DNA of 64,000 nucleotides from CAWCWK01 sp963842125. Lineage in GTDB: Bacteria > Pseudomonadota > Alphaproteobacteria > Rhizobiales > CAWCWK01. Each line of letters begins with the position of its first letter. Positions within the stretch are counted from its first letter, which is position 1. A program made the translations under genes and the position numbers. Of this stretch, positions 1-7,972 are shown one piece after another. Location of the stretch: NCBI GenBank assembly GCA_963842125.1, contig CAWJFE010000005.1:372001-436000 (forward strand), in the 5' to 3' direction. The notes beneath the pieces are model-generated. The model did not search any database. It had not been told where the DNA came from and saw only the letters and a list, made by a program, of their open reading frames with translations.

Positions 1-99
1 AGAGCGCCCGCGAGCGCGACCGGCGCAACCCTATCGCTCATCTCGCGTTGTCATCCGACTCCCCCGCCGCGATCGCGGCCCTACCGGATATCAGCACCC

Positions 100-261
100 A
101 TGAAAGTCCCCCCCATCGGCCTCATCCTGGCCGGTCTTCTGATCCTCGCGGGCCTCGTCTATTTCGGCTTTGCGTTCTTCGGCGATTCGGTCGTCGAGGA
201 CGACAATGTCTCCTCGGTCTCCGATACGCTCGCGACCGGCGGAACGCTCGTCCTTCAATAG
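100..261 (+). CDS. small single-pass membrane protein, 53 aa, unknown function
   Basis: Not recognised. A short open frame starts ATG (MKVPPIGLIL...) and ends TAG two bases before the convergent endonuclease V gene stops. Residues 6-27 form one uninterrupted hydrophobic helix (ILAGLLILAGLVYFGFAFF type), followed by a short acidic, Ser/Thr-rich tail of about 25 residues. This is the pattern of a small inner-membrane protein. No strong Shine-Dalgarno sequence is visible before the ATG, so translation is plausible but unproven. Good codon use and the membrane helix favour a real gene over chance. Confidence 0.55.
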   Translation: MKVPPIGLILAGLLILAGLVYFGFAFFGDSVVEDDNVSSVSDTLATGGTLVLQ

Positions 262-262
262 C

Positions 263-934
263 TCAGAACGCGCCGGCCAGCTTGTGGGCGGCGCGGATGG
301 GCTCGGGTAGACGATAGCGCGTCGTCGTCGCGAGGACGAGCGCGTTGGCCGAGGCGACATCGCAAAGGTGGCCGGGCGACGTATAGACCGGCGCGACCCT
401 GGCCCGGGTGCGCAGCACCGTACCGATCACCTCGCCCTTGTCGCGCAGCAGCACCGCGTCGCCCTTGTCCGGCCCGACCTCCTCATGCGTGCCGACGAGC
501 CGCGTCTTGCCGCAGCCGAGTGTCGGCCGGTTCAGCCACAAGCCCATCTGACAGGCGATCCCGACGCGGCGGGGATGGGCGTAGCCCTGACCGTCGAAGA
601 TGAGGACGTCGGGTACCGTCTCCAAAGCCGCGAAGGCCGCTTCGAGCAGCGGCCCTTCGCGAAAGGCGAGAAGGCCCGGTACGTAAGGAAAGGTGATCGG
701 CGCCTCGTGAACCGAGGTGTCGACGACCGTGAAGTCGGGCCGCATCACGACGACAGCCGCGCGACCGGCCAAGCTGCCATCCCGCTCTTTCACGCTGATG
801 TCGACGCCGGCGATGGTGTGGATCGCCGCCGGATCGAGTTCGCGGCCGATGTCGAGCCGGGCGCGCAGGTCCGATTGGATCGCTGCCGCCTCGCGCGGGC
901 TCACGTCCCAGCGGTGGAGGCGGTCAAGCTTCAT
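263..934 (-). CDS. nfi: endonuclease V (deoxyinosine 3'-endonuclease)
   Basis: DNA repair enzyme that nicks DNA at the second phosphodiester bond 3' to deoxyinosine and other deaminated bases. The 223 aa length is normal for the family. Catalytic and metal-binding residues are visible: Asp45 in GVDIS, Glu93 in LLAFREGP, and Asp114 and His120 in DGQGYAHPR, corresponding to the conserved D/E/D/H set of bacterial EndoV. The ATG overlaps the TGA of upstream ychF by one base (TGATG), so the two are probably translationally coupled. The pairing looks positional rather than functional. Confidence 0.95.
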   Translation of the reverse strand: MKLDRLHRWDVSPREAAAIQSDLRARLDIGRELDPAAIHTIAGVDISVKERDGSLAGRAAVVVMRPDFTVVDTSVHEAPITFPYVPGLLAFREGPLLEAAFAALETVPDVLIFDGQGYAHPRRVGIACQMGLWLNRPTLGCGKTRLVGTHEEVGPDKGDAVLLRDKGEVIGTVLRTRARVAPVYTSPGHLCDVASANALVLATTTRYRLPEPIRAAHKLAGAF

Positions 935-2031
935 CAGTTGGCGGCGCGGAAGTGCAGCACGTCTCCGTCCGAGACGACGTAGTCCTTGCCCTCGAGCCGC
1001 ATCTTGCCGGCCTCCTTGGCCGCAGCTTCCGTCTTCAGCGTGTCGTAGTCGGCATAGGCGATGGTTTCGGCGCGGATGAAGCCCTTCTCGAAGTCGGTAT
1101 GGATCTCGCCAGCCGCCTGGGGCGCCTTCGTGCCGGAGCGGATCGTCCAGGCGCGGGCCTCCTTCGGGCCGACGGTAAAGAAGGTGATGAGGTGGAGAAG
1201 GTCGTAGCCGGCGCGGATGAGACGGTCGAGGCCCGGCTCCTCCAGCCCCAGCTCCTCGAGAAACTCGGTCCGCTCATCGCTTGGCAGAGTGGAGAGTTCG
1301 GCCTCGATCTTGGCCGAGATGGCGACGCACTGGGCGCCCTCCGCCTCCGCGCGCTCGGCGACCCGCGCCGACTGCGCATTGCCCGTGCCTGCGCTCTCCT
1401 CGTCGACATTGGCGACGTAGAGTACCGGCTTGGCGGTGAGAAGGTTGAGCATTTTGAGCGTGCGGCGCTCGTCTTCCGCGACCTCCATCGTGCGAACCGG
1501 GCGGCCTTCCTCGAGGACGATCTTGGCGCGCTCCACAAGGTCGAGCTGGAGCTTGGCCTCCTTGTCGTTGATGCGAGCCTTCTTCTCCAAACCGGGAATA
1601 CGCTTCTCCAAGCTCTCGAGGTCGGCGAGCATCAACTCGGTCTCGACCGTCTCGGCGTCCGCGATGGGGTCGATCTTGCCCTCGACATGGGTGACGTCAT
1701 CGTCCTCGAAGCAGCGCACGACGTAGGCCACCGCGTCGACCTCGCGGATGTTGGCGAGGAACTGGTTGCCGAGCCCTTCGCCCTGGCTCGCGCCCCGAAC
1801 GAGGCCCGCGATGTCGACGAAGGTGAGCCGGGTCGGGATGATCTCCTTGGAGCCGGCAAGCTCCGCCAGACGCATCAGGCGCGGATCGGGCACCGCGACC
1901 TCGCCGACATTCGGCTCGATCGTGCAGAACGGATAGTTCTCCGCCTGCGCCGCCGCCGTCTGCGTGAGCGCGTTGAAAAGGGTGGACTTGCCGACATTCG
2001 GCAGGCCCACGATGCCGCATTTGAAGCCCAT
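934..2031 (-). CDS. ychF: redox-regulated ATPase YchF (Obg-family P-loop protein)
   Basis: Universally conserved Obg-related NTPase that prefers ATP and associates with ribosomes; it is linked to oxidative-stress responses. The 365 aa length is typical. The P-loop GLPNVGKS lies at residues 9-16, a DIAGLVRGAS switch region follows, and the usual G4 NKxD is replaced by an NVDEE-type sequence, as expected for YchF. A C-terminal TGS domain (about 280-365) ends the protein. It is the first gene of a ychF-nfi pair on this strand. Confidence 0.97.
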   Translation of the reverse strand: MGFKCGIVGLPNVGKSTLFNALTQTAAAQAENYPFCTIEPNVGEVAVPDPRLMRLAELAGSKEIIPTRLTFVDIAGLVRGASQGEGLGNQFLANIREVDAVAYVVRCFEDDDVTHVEGKIDPIADAETVETELMLADLESLEKRIPGLEKKARINDKEAKLQLDLVERAKIVLEEGRPVRTMEVAEDERRTLKMLNLLTAKPVLYVANVDEESAGTGNAQSARVAERAEAEGAQCVAISAKIEAELSTLPSDERTEFLEELGLEEPGLDRLIRAGYDLLHLITFFTVGPKEARAWTIRSGTKAPQAAGEIHTDFEKGFIRAETIAYADYDTLKTEAAAKEAGKMRLEGKDYVVSDGDVLHFRAAN

Positions 2032-2110
2032 GGGGTCTCGCGTTTCTGCTGTCGTGGAATGTTGGGATCGATATGGACGAAGAGGCGGGGAACTTAAAGC
2101 CCCGTCGGCG

Positions 2111-2692
2111 TCAGCCGCCCTGCCAGAGCCGCACCGCGTCGAGCGGAGAGAGGAGCATGAGGACGTTCAGCATCAGCCCGTCCCGGATCAGCCATATCGT
2201 GAGGGCTTCGAAGCCGACGAAGAGTGCGGCCGACACCCACCATGGCGCCCGCGCGGCGATGAGAAAGCCGAGCCACATGGCGAGGATGTCGGCGGACGAA
2301 TTGACGACCGAATCGCCGAAGTAGTCGAGCGCGATCGTCGCCTCGCGGTAGCGCTGGATGACGGCGTCGGTGTTCTCGGCGATCTCCCATACGGCTTCCA
2401 GCAAAGTCGAGAGCGCAAGGCGCGTGCCGATCGAGAAATCGAGCGGCGTCCAACGGTTGAGAAGCCAGAACGCGCCGAAGAAGAGAATGCCGTGGAGGAT
2501 GTGCGACGGCGTGTACCAGTCGGTGAGGTGCTGCGAATTCTCCGAGCTGACCACTTGCCCGTGCCAGATCTTGACGGTTCCGCAGGTGCAAATGACTTCG
2601 CGGCCCATCAAGAAGAGTATGACGGCGGTGGCGGCCAGAATGGCGAGCGAGACGACGAAGCCATAGCCCCACTGCCGGTGTGGCGAGGTCAC
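2111..2692 (-). CDS. DUF2585 (UPF0314) family membrane protein
   Basis: A 193 aa integral membrane protein matching the DUF2585 family common in Rhizobiales; its function is unknown. The family-like core W-H-G-x-V...SQHLTDWYTPSHILHGILFF is visible, with about four to five hydrophobic segments (roughly 10-30, 62-80, 135-160, 160-180). The start is GTG, overlapping the stop of pth as GTGA, so it is probably co-translated downstream of the peptidyl-tRNA hydrolase gene. The conserved Trp, His and acidic residues in the membrane hint at an enzyme or transporter, but that is a guess. Confidence 0.85.
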   Translation of the reverse strand: MTSPHRQWGYGFVVSLAILAATAVILFLMGREVICTCGTVKIWHGQVVSSENSQHLTDWYTPSHILHGILFFGAFWLLNRWTPLDFSIGTRLALSTLLEAVWEIAENTDAVIQRYREATIALDYFGDSVVNSSADILAMWLGFLIAARAPWWVSAALFVGFEALTIWLIRDGLMLNVLMLLSPLDAVRLWQGG

Positions 2693-3384
2693 CTGTCCTG
2701 ACCCATCAGGCGCCGCAGCATCTCGGCCATCGGGCCCTTGCTCTGCTCGGTCGATGTCCGATCGGCAGCCTCTGGCTCTACGACGGGTTTCGGCTGGGAC
2801 TTCGGCTTGGCCGGTCCTTCCTGCGGATTCGACACCTTCGCAGCGAATGCCTTGTCGTCGCGCTCCGCCAGCAAGGGCGCATGCTCCGCGATGCGCTCCA
2901 GCACCGGCTGGAGCCAGTCCTGATCGTCCGCGGAGAAGTTGCCGAGTACATGTCCGTTCACGCGCGCCTTGTGGCCGGGGTGGCCGATGCCGATGCGCAC
3001 GCGCCGGAAGTCGGTGCCGGTCGGCGACGCGGAGATGGAGCGCAGGCCGTTATGGCCCGCATGACCGCCGCCCGTCTTCATCCGCAGCTTGCCCGGCGCG
3101 AGGTCGAGCTCGTCATGGAAGACGACGACGTCCTCGGGCGGAATCTTGTAGAAGTTGACAGCCTCGGCGACGGCCTCGCCAGAGACATTCATGAAGGTCA
3201 GCGGCTTAAGGACGAGCGTCTTTTCGAGCCCAAGTCGCCCCTCGCGCAGCAAGCCCTTGAACTTGCGGCGCTCGTCGGAAAAGCCGTGCCGGTCCGCAAT
3301 GGCATCGACGGCCATGAAGCCGACATTGTGCCGGTGCCTGGCGTATTCGCTGCCCGGATTGCCGAGTCCCACGAGAAGCAACAT
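2689..3384 (-). CDS. pth: peptidyl-tRNA hydrolase
   Basis: Recycles tRNA by hydrolysing the ester bond of peptidyl-tRNAs dropped from ribosomes. The N-terminal GLGNPG (6-11), the catalytic His19 in RHNVGFMAVD, and the HDELDLAPGKLR and GGHAGHNGLRS blocks are all present. At 231 aa it is longer than the ~190 aa core because of a charged, Pro/Lys-rich tail from about residue 190, a usual feature of rhizobial Pth. It lies downstream of the L25 gene (rplY), the common alphaproteobacterial rplY-pth arrangement, and overlaps DUF2585 at its 3' end. Confidence 0.97.
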   Translation of the reverse strand: MLLLVGLGNPGSEYARHRHNVGFMAVDAIADRHGFSDERRKFKGLLREGRLGLEKTLVLKPLTFMNVSGEAVAEAVNFYKIPPEDVVVFHDELDLAPGKLRMKTGGGHAGHNGLRSISASPTGTDFRRVRIGIGHPGHKARVNGHVLGNFSADDQDWLQPVLERIAEHAPLLAERDDKAFAAKVSNPQEGPAKPKSQPKPVVEPEAADRTSTEQSKGPMAEMLRRLMGQDR

Positions 3385-3457
3385 CGCCTAGCTCCGAATG
3401 GTGGGGGCACGGTCGTACGGGCGGAGCGCCTTGGCCCCGCCCGCAGTCCTATGCGGC

Positions 3458-4120
3458 TCAGTCGTCGGTGGACTCGGCGTCGGGCGCACCGGCATCCTGC
3501 TCGATGGCGGGGACCTCGTCGGCGTCCGGCGTATCCTCGTCGTCGGCGGGGGCGACGCTCGGCATCGTGATCGTGGCGATCATGAAGTCGCGCTCGGTCT
3601 CGACCGGGGTGACGCCTTCGGGCAGCGTGACGTTGGACATGCGGATTGCGTCGTCCAGCGTCTTGCCCGTGAGATCGACCTCGACGGAATTGGGAATGTT
3701 GCCAGCCGGCGCGTTGAGTTCCACCGCATGACGCACGACGTTGAGCACGCCGCCCTCGGTCAGGCCAGGTGCCGCGTCTTCGTTGATGAAGTGCACCGGC
3801 ACTTCGACGGCGACCATCGAGCGCGCGTTGACGCGCAGGAAATCGACATGCGTCGGCGTGCCCTTGAGGACGTCGACCTGGATGTCGCGCGGCAGGCAGC
3901 GCTCGGTCGCGCCATCGACCGAAATGTCGAACATCGTGGTTAGAAGACCGCCGCGCTGCATCGCGAAATACATCTCCTTGAAGGGGATGAGGATCGGGCG
4001 GGGTTCTTTCTTGTCGCCGTAGATGACGGCCGGGATCTGCCCTTCGCGGCGCGCGGCCCGAGCGGCCCCCTTGCCGACCCGGTCACGCGGCAACGCGTCG
4101 AGCGTGCGTGTGTCACTCAT
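3458..4120 (-). CDS. rplY: 50S ribosomal protein L25/general stress protein Ctc
   Basis: Binds 5S rRNA in the large ribosomal subunit; this is the long Ctc-type form (220 aa) with an N-terminal L25 domain (about 5-95) and a C-terminal TL5 beta domain with an acidic tail (EDTPDADE...). Start chosen at the ATG of MSDTRTLDALPRDRVGKG because GGAGAG sits about six bases upstream and it matches the family N-terminus; an in-frame upstream extension has no family resemblance. A well-matched promoter and a leader hairpin lie upstream (see those entries). pth follows downstream. Confidence 0.96.
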   Translation of the reverse strand: MSDTRTLDALPRDRVGKGAARAARREGQIPAVIYGDKKEPRPILIPFKEMYFAMQRGGLLTTMFDISVDGATERCLPRDIQVDVLKGTPTHVDFLRVNARSMVAVEVPVHFINEDAAPGLTEGGVLNVVRHAVELNAPAGNIPNSVEVDLTGKTLDDAIRMSNVTLPEGVTPVETERDFMIATITMPSVAPADDEDTPDADEVPAIEQDAGAPDAESTDD

Positions 4121-4173
4121 GATATCTCTCCGAAATACGCGCCGCCACGCCCCTATGGCCTGGTCGAAACGCG

Positions 4174-4197
4174 AAAAGGCGGCCTCGACGGGCCGCC
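4174..4197 (-). terminator. terminator-like hairpin in the rplY leader
   Basis: On the minus strand, GGCGGCC and its complement GGCCGCC (4191-4197 and 4178-4184) form a perfect 7-bp G+C stem with a 6-nt loop, followed directly by TTTT. It lies between the rplY promoter and its start codon, so it may act as an attenuator rather than an end-of-gene terminator. No gene is visible that it could terminate from upstream on this strand. Confidence 0.5.
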
Positions 4198-4235
4198 ACG
4201 GGTGCGCGTCCTCCAGGGGTGTCCACGCAGGGCGT

Positions 4236-4264
4236 TGTATAGGCAAAGGGACGATCGGAGACAA
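4236..4264 (-). promoter_or_regulatory. predicted sigma-70-type promoter of rplY
   Basis: Read on the minus strand, TTGTCT (4259-4264) and TATACA (4236-4241) are separated by exactly 17 bases. This would start transcription near 4229 and give a leader of about 110 nt containing the hairpin at 4174-4197. A 19-bp palindrome (GCGCACCCC-A-GGGGTGCGC, 4277-4295) sits just upstream of the -35 and could be an operator. Confidence 0.6.
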
Positions 4265-4276
4265 GCCGAACGTTCC

Positions 4277-4295
4277 GCGCACCCCAGGGGTGCGC
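4277..4295. repeat. 19-bp perfect palindrome upstream of the rplY promoter
   Basis: GCGCACCCC and GGGGTGCGC are perfect inverted repeats separated by one base. The single-base spacer is too short for an RNA loop, so a dimeric DNA-binding protein site is the more natural reading. It lies 12 bp upstream of the predicted rplY -35 element. No regulator can be assigned from sequence. Confidence 0.45.
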
Positions 4296-4389
4296 CGCCC
4301 GCGTCCGCCGGTAACGATTTGCGGGCCGAGGCGAAGGCGCGCCGCCGGACAGCCTTTCCGAACTGTGTGCAAGGCGCAGTTACTGGCAA

Positions 4390-4403
4390 GTAAACCCGTT
4401 TAC
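4390..4403. repeat. 14-bp operator-like palindrome GTAAAC-CC-GTTTAC
   Basis: A perfect 6-bp inverted repeat with a 2-bp spacer in the divergent region between rplY and the DUF5330 gene. It is AT-rich in an otherwise GC-rich stretch and resembles a small-repressor operator. The remainder of the 4265-4568 intergenic region holds no coding frame or RNA gene that I recognise. Confidence 0.4.
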
Positions 4404-4568
4404 CTCTGCGGCCTTCGGCGCCTTTACAAAGCCGATACCATCCCACCCGTTCAGCTTTCGGCAACTGCGTCCTTCAAGCTGTTCTGCATCCAGGAGTTGT
4501 ATAAGGGGGTCATGCAAGAGGCGGCAAGCAACCACGGCCTCGACAGTCAAACAACTGGGAACAATACC

Positions 4569-4871
4569 ATGGCACTCTTTCGCAACATCATGATCGTCGG
4601 CGCTCTTGCTCTCGTTATCCCCGCCGATACCGACAAGCTGGGCCAGACCGCCGAGACGCTGATGGCCGGTACGGCCACGGTCATCGAGGTCGCTTCGGCC
4701 GCCGCCAGCCACGCCGCCGCTTTCTGCGATCTCAACGCCTCGGTCTGCGCGACGATCGACGAGACGCCGCGCACGGTCCGCGTCGAGACCATTCGCCGGG
4801 CGCCGGCCGAGACGCAGGTCATCAGCCGCTCGGACGTCAATACGACCATCCTCGTCCGCGCTGCCGGATAG
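4569..4871 (+). CDS. DUF5330 domain protein
   Basis: A 100 aa protein with an N-terminal hydrophobic segment (FRNIMIVGALALVIPAD) acting as signal peptide or anchor. It is followed by the DUF5330-like pattern: PADTDKLGQTAETLMAGTATVIEVASAAASHAAAFCDLNASVCA, i.e. a Gln-T helix and two Cys about eight residues apart (FCDLNASVC). DUF5330 proteins are small rhizobial proteins of unknown function. Start chosen at this ATG, since the frame upstream is non-coding in character. It is probably exported, and the two Cys could form a disulfide. Confidence 0.7.
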   Translation: MALFRNIMIVGALALVIPADTDKLGQTAETLMAGTATVIEVASAAASHAAAFCDLNASVCATIDETPRTVRVETIRRAPAETQVISRSDVNTTILVRAAG

Positions 4872-4998
4872 CATCGGTCGGCGCAGCGAAACCGCGCGCT
4901 ACGAGACATCAGACCGATCGACGACGCTTTCTCGAGAACGAGGTGCCCGCGCCCCCGAGGCGAAGAGCGCGCCCATCCAACCAACAGGACGCCAAACC

Positions 4999-5505
4999 AT
5001 GACCGATGCTCTCACCTATTCGACCCGTTCCATCGCCCCCGTCGCCGGGCTCTCGGCTCTCATGAAGCGGGCTCTGCGTGTGATGGCCGTCATCGCGCTC
5101 GCCGCGATCTGCACCGCATCGACGCAGGAACGCGCCAGCGCCGGCGTCTCGACCGGTTCGATGGACGCAGCCGCCATCGATAGCATCGCCATCGACTGGC
5201 AAACGGGCTATGCCATCCACGGGTTCGACCCCGTCGCCTATTTCACCGAAGGCACCGCCATCCCCGGCGATGCGGCCTTCGAGGCGCAGTGGCGCGGCGT
5301 CGTCTGGCTCTTCAGCAATGCCGGAAATCGGGACGCCTTCGTCGCCGCCCCGGCCGTCTACGCCCCGGCCCTGGGCGGTCACGCCCCCGAAATGGCCGCG
5401 AAGGGTCACGCCGCACCCGGCAACCCCTACCACTGGACGATCGAAGCCGGCCGCCTCCACCTCTTCCGCAGCCCCCGCACCCTCAGCGCCTTCGCGAGCC
5501 GCTAG
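4999..5505 (+). CDS. exported YHS-domain protein
   Basis: A 168 aa protein. Residues 24-46 form a signal-peptide-like hydrophobic stretch after Lys-Arg; a start at the second Met (MKRALRVMAVIALAA) would give a more canonical signal. The YHS-like core follows: YAIHGFDPVAYFTEGTAIPG and RGVVWLFSNAGNRDAFVAAP...YAPALGGH, the pattern YDPVAYF...W.F.....R..F...P..Y.P.Y.G. This family is periplasmic and often metal-associated. The stop codon lies on the same CTAG as the stop of convergent cobT, so there is no spacer. Confidence 0.85.
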   Translation: MTDALTYSTRSIAPVAGLSALMKRALRVMAVIALAAICTASTQERASAGVSTGSMDAAAIDSIAIDWQTGYAIHGFDPVAYFTEGTAIPGDAAFEAQWRGVVWLFSNAGNRDAFVAAPAVYAPALGGHAPEMAAKGHAAPGNPYHWTIEAGRLHLFRSPRTLSAFASR

Positions 5506-7406
5506 GCCGCCCGGCGGCCCTCGGCTCGCCGGCGGCGCGAGGGTTGGCCGGTTTCGGCGAAGAGTTCGGCGAGCTTGTCGGTCATCGCGCCGCCGAGCTC
5601 TTCGGCGTCGGTGATGGTGACGGCGCGGCGGTAGTAGCGGGTGACGTCGTGGCCGATGCCGATGGCGAGGAGTTCGACCGGGCTGCGGGTCTCGATCCGC
5701 TCGATGACTTCGCGCAGGTGCTTCTCCAGATAGGTGCCGGGATTGACCGAAAGGGTCGAATCATCGACCGGGGCGCCGTCGGAGATCATCATCAGGATCT
5801 TGCGCTGCTCCGGCCTGGCCATCAGCCGATCATGCGCCCATTCGAGCGCCTCGCCGTCGATGTTCTCCTTGAGGAGACCCTCGCGCATCATCAGGCCGAG
5901 ATTGCGCCGGGCGCGGCGCCAGGGGCTGTCGGCGGACTTGTAGACGATGTGGCGCAGGTCGTTGAGGCGGCCGGGATTCGCCTCCTTGCCGTCGGCGAGC
6001 CAGGTCTCGCGGCTGGTGCCGCCCTTCCAGGCCTTGGTCGTGAATCCGAGGATCTCGACCTTCACGCCGCACCGCTCGAGCGTCCGCGCGAGGATGTCGG
6101 CGCAGGTCGCCGCGACCGTGATCGGCCGGCCGCGCATTGAGCCCGAATTGTCGAGAAGGAGCGTGACGACCGTGTCGCGAAACTCCGATTCCGTCTCCTG
6201 CTTGAAGGAGAGCGGCTGCATCGGATCGATGACGACGCGTACGAGCCGCGCGGGGTCGAGCATGCCCTCTTCGAGGTCGAACGCCCAGGAGCGGTTCTGC
6301 TGCGCCATCAGCCGGCGCTGCAACCGGTTGGCAAGGCGCGTGACGACGCCTGCCAAGTTGCGGAGCTGTCGGTCGAGGAAGCCGCGAAGCCGATCCAGCT
6401 CCTGCGGATCGCAAAGATCCTCGGCTCCGATCGTCTCGTCGAAGCGTTTCGTATAGGCCTTATAGTCGGATTTCGGGCCGGCGTCGGCTTGCGCGGCGGG
6501 CGGGCGCTGGGCTTCGCCGGACGGGTCGGTATCGCCGCCCTCGTCGTCGCTGGGTGCTTGGTCGGGGAAGCTCTCGGGAGCCTCGGTGGCGCCGTCCTCG
6601 TCGTCGGGCGCCGCGCCCTCGGTCACCTCGGCCTGCGCCTGCGTGGTGCCCTCGGCGCCCTCGTCACCCTCGCCCTGCTCGTCGGTGTTGTCGGCGCTGT
6701 CCTGCGACTGCGGCTCGTCGTCGTCCTCGCCGGGATCGCGGCCAAGCTCGTCCGCCATGTCGAGGGACGCTATGAGATCGCGCGTCGCGGCGGCGAAGCT
6801 GCGCTGGTCCTCCAGCCCGTCGATGAGCTTGGTGAGGTTCTCGCCCGCCCGCTCCTCCACCCAGTCACGCCAGAGATCGACGATCTTCTGGCCGCTCGTC
6901 GGCGGTTTGAGGCCGGTCAGGCGCTCGCGCACCATGAGACCAACGGCATCCTCCAGCGGCGCGTCGGCGCGATCGGTGATCTCTTCGTAATTGCCGCGAT
7001 GATATCGGTCCTCGAGCATAGCCGTCAGGTTTTGGCCGCAGCCCTCCATGCGGTTGGCGCCGATGGCCTCGATCCGGGCCTGCTCCGCTGCCTCGAAGAT
7101 CCCGCGCGCATTGGAGCCGTCCGGCATCCATTGGCGGTGGAGGCCCGCATCGTGGCAGGCGACCTTGAGGGCGAAGCTGTCGGCATGGCCGCGCGTGATG
7201 GCGGCGTCCGTCTCGGTCATCTTGCGCGGCGGCTCGGGCAACCTGACGCGGTCCTCGACCATGCCCGGCCGGTCGGACGCGAAGTTGATGCCGAGATCGG
7301 GCCGACTGGCGATGGCGCGCAGGCTGGCCGCCACGGCGCGCTTGAACGGTTCGTTCGGCGCCTCGCCCTTCTTCAACCCCTTCGAATTGTCGCCGATCTG
7401 GCTCAA
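5502..7406 (-). CDS. cobT: aerobic cobaltochelatase subunit CobT
   Basis: With CobS forms the AAA+/VWA motor that drives CobN to insert cobalt into hydrogenobyrinic acid a,c-diamide in aerobic cobalamin synthesis. 634 aa. The start is TTG (SQIGDNSKGL...) overlapping the upstream stop as TTGA; this fits the usual CobT N-terminus and length, whereas a longer upstream frame would run through the preceding membrane-protein gene. An acidic, low-complexity linker spans about 215-300. The C-terminal VWA domain carries the MIDAS LLLDNSGSM near residue 417. cobN is not in this window. Confidence 0.95.
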   Translation of the reverse strand: MSQIGDNSKGLKKGEAPNEPFKRAVAASLRAIASRPDLGINFASDRPGMVEDRVRLPEPPRKMTETDAAITRGHADSFALKVACHDAGLHRQWMPDGSNARGIFEAAEQARIEAIGANRMEGCGQNLTAMLEDRYHRGNYEEITDRADAPLEDAVGLMVRERLTGLKPPTSGQKIVDLWRDWVEERAGENLTKLIDGLEDQRSFAAATRDLIASLDMADELGRDPGEDDDEPQSQDSADNTDEQGEGDEGAEGTTQAQAEVTEGAAPDDEDGATEAPESFPDQAPSDDEGGDTDPSGEAQRPPAAQADAGPKSDYKAYTKRFDETIGAEDLCDPQELDRLRGFLDRQLRNLAGVVTRLANRLQRRLMAQQNRSWAFDLEEGMLDPARLVRVVIDPMQPLSFKQETESEFRDTVVTLLLDNSGSMRGRPITVAATCADILARTLERCGVKVEILGFTTKAWKGGTSRETWLADGKEANPGRLNDLRHIVYKSADSPWRRARRNLGLMMREGLLKENIDGEALEWAHDRLMARPEQRKILMMISDGAPVDDSTLSVNPGTYLEKHLREVIERIETRSPVELLAIGIGHDVTRYYRRAVTITDAEELGGAMTDKLAELFAETGQPSRRRRAEGRRAA

Positions 7407-7693
7407 GGCGCCACGTCCTTCTTGGGGCGGAAGAGATCCGCGATGGTCTTCAAGAGCGCGAAGATCGCGACGTTGAGCCCGACGACGAAGAGCGCCATCA
7501 GCGGCAGCAGCGTCGGGCTGCCTGCAAGGTAAAGTCCATTCCCCGGCGCCAGCACGATCGCCCCTAGAGGTATGGCGACGGCATAGATCAGCGTGGCGAT
7601 GACGACGCCGCGCCAGCCGAACCGGATGCCGGCAAGCTGGGGAAGTGCAAACCACGCAAGAACGAGCGCGGTGGAGAGGGTGGGGTCGGTCAT
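7403..7693 (-). CDS. small membrane protein upstream of cobT, 96 aa
   Basis: Unrecognised. About three hydrophobic helices (roughly 8-22, 26-50, 58-82) followed by a basic tail LFRPKKDVAP. Its TGA overlaps the TTG start of cobT (TTGA), implying translational coupling. Codon use is normal for the region. It is the third of three small membrane-protein genes in a row between cobS and cobT; the role is unknown, possibly simply co-expressed. Confidence 0.75.
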   Translation of the reverse strand: MTDPTLSTALVLAWFALPQLAGIRFGWRGVVIATLIYAVAIPLGAIVLAPGNGLYLAGSPTLLPLMALFVVGLNVAIFALLKTIADLFRPKKDVAP

Positions 7694-7715
7694 GTACGCG
7701 GCCGTAGGGTTGGTT

Positions 7716-7859
7716 TCATTCCGCCGGACTAGGCATTCGATACGCCCATTGCTCTCCGCGGTATCGCCGCCTTATCCGGTCGATGTGAAACCTCGAGAAG
7801 GCAAAGCCCGCTACGCTTACCGCGAGCGCAAGTAGTCCCATCAAGACCAATCCGTTCAT
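7716..7859 (-). CDS. tiny single-pass membrane protein between cobS and cobT, 47 aa
   Basis: Starts MNGLVLMGLLALAVSVAGFAFSRF with one clear N-terminal helix, then a basic, aromatic tail (HIDRIRRRYRGEQWAYRMPSPAE). A strong GGGAGG sits seven bases upstream of this ATG, which decides the start. The ATG overlaps the stop of the preceding small frame (CGATGA), so the two are coupled. No family recognised. The hydrophobic helix, the good ribosome site and the coupling argue for a real gene. Confidence 0.65.
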   Translation of the reverse strand: MNGLVLMGLLALAVSVAGFAFSRFHIDRIRRRYRGEQWAYRMPSPAE

Positions 7860-7972
7860 CGCACGACCTCCCGGTGATGATTGGCCACTGCCACAAAACA
7901 TATAAGGCTGGTGAGCATAAACATCGAGAACGCGAAGCCTGTCGCAACATCGTCCGAGAGGCGTCTTCTCAA
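7856..7972 (-). CDS. candidate 38-aa membrane peptide starting inside the cobS stop
   Basis: TTG at 7972 overlaps the cobS TGA as TTGA, the same configuration seen at the cobT start. The frame encodes a short basic N-terminus (RRRLSDDVATG) and one hydrophobic helix (FAFSMFMLTSLICFVAVA), ending NHHREVVR with a TGA that overlaps the next ATG. It was too short for ordinary gene calling. Its support is the double stop/start overlap and the membrane helix; no homologue comes to mind. Confidence 0.45.
   Translation of the reverse strand: MRRRLSDDVATGFAFSMFMLTSLICFVAVANHHREVVR

Noticed and set aside
4380..4874. Minus-strand 164-codon frame opposite the DUF5330 gene
   Set aside because: DUF5330-like sequence is convincing on the plus strand; the opposite frame has no features.
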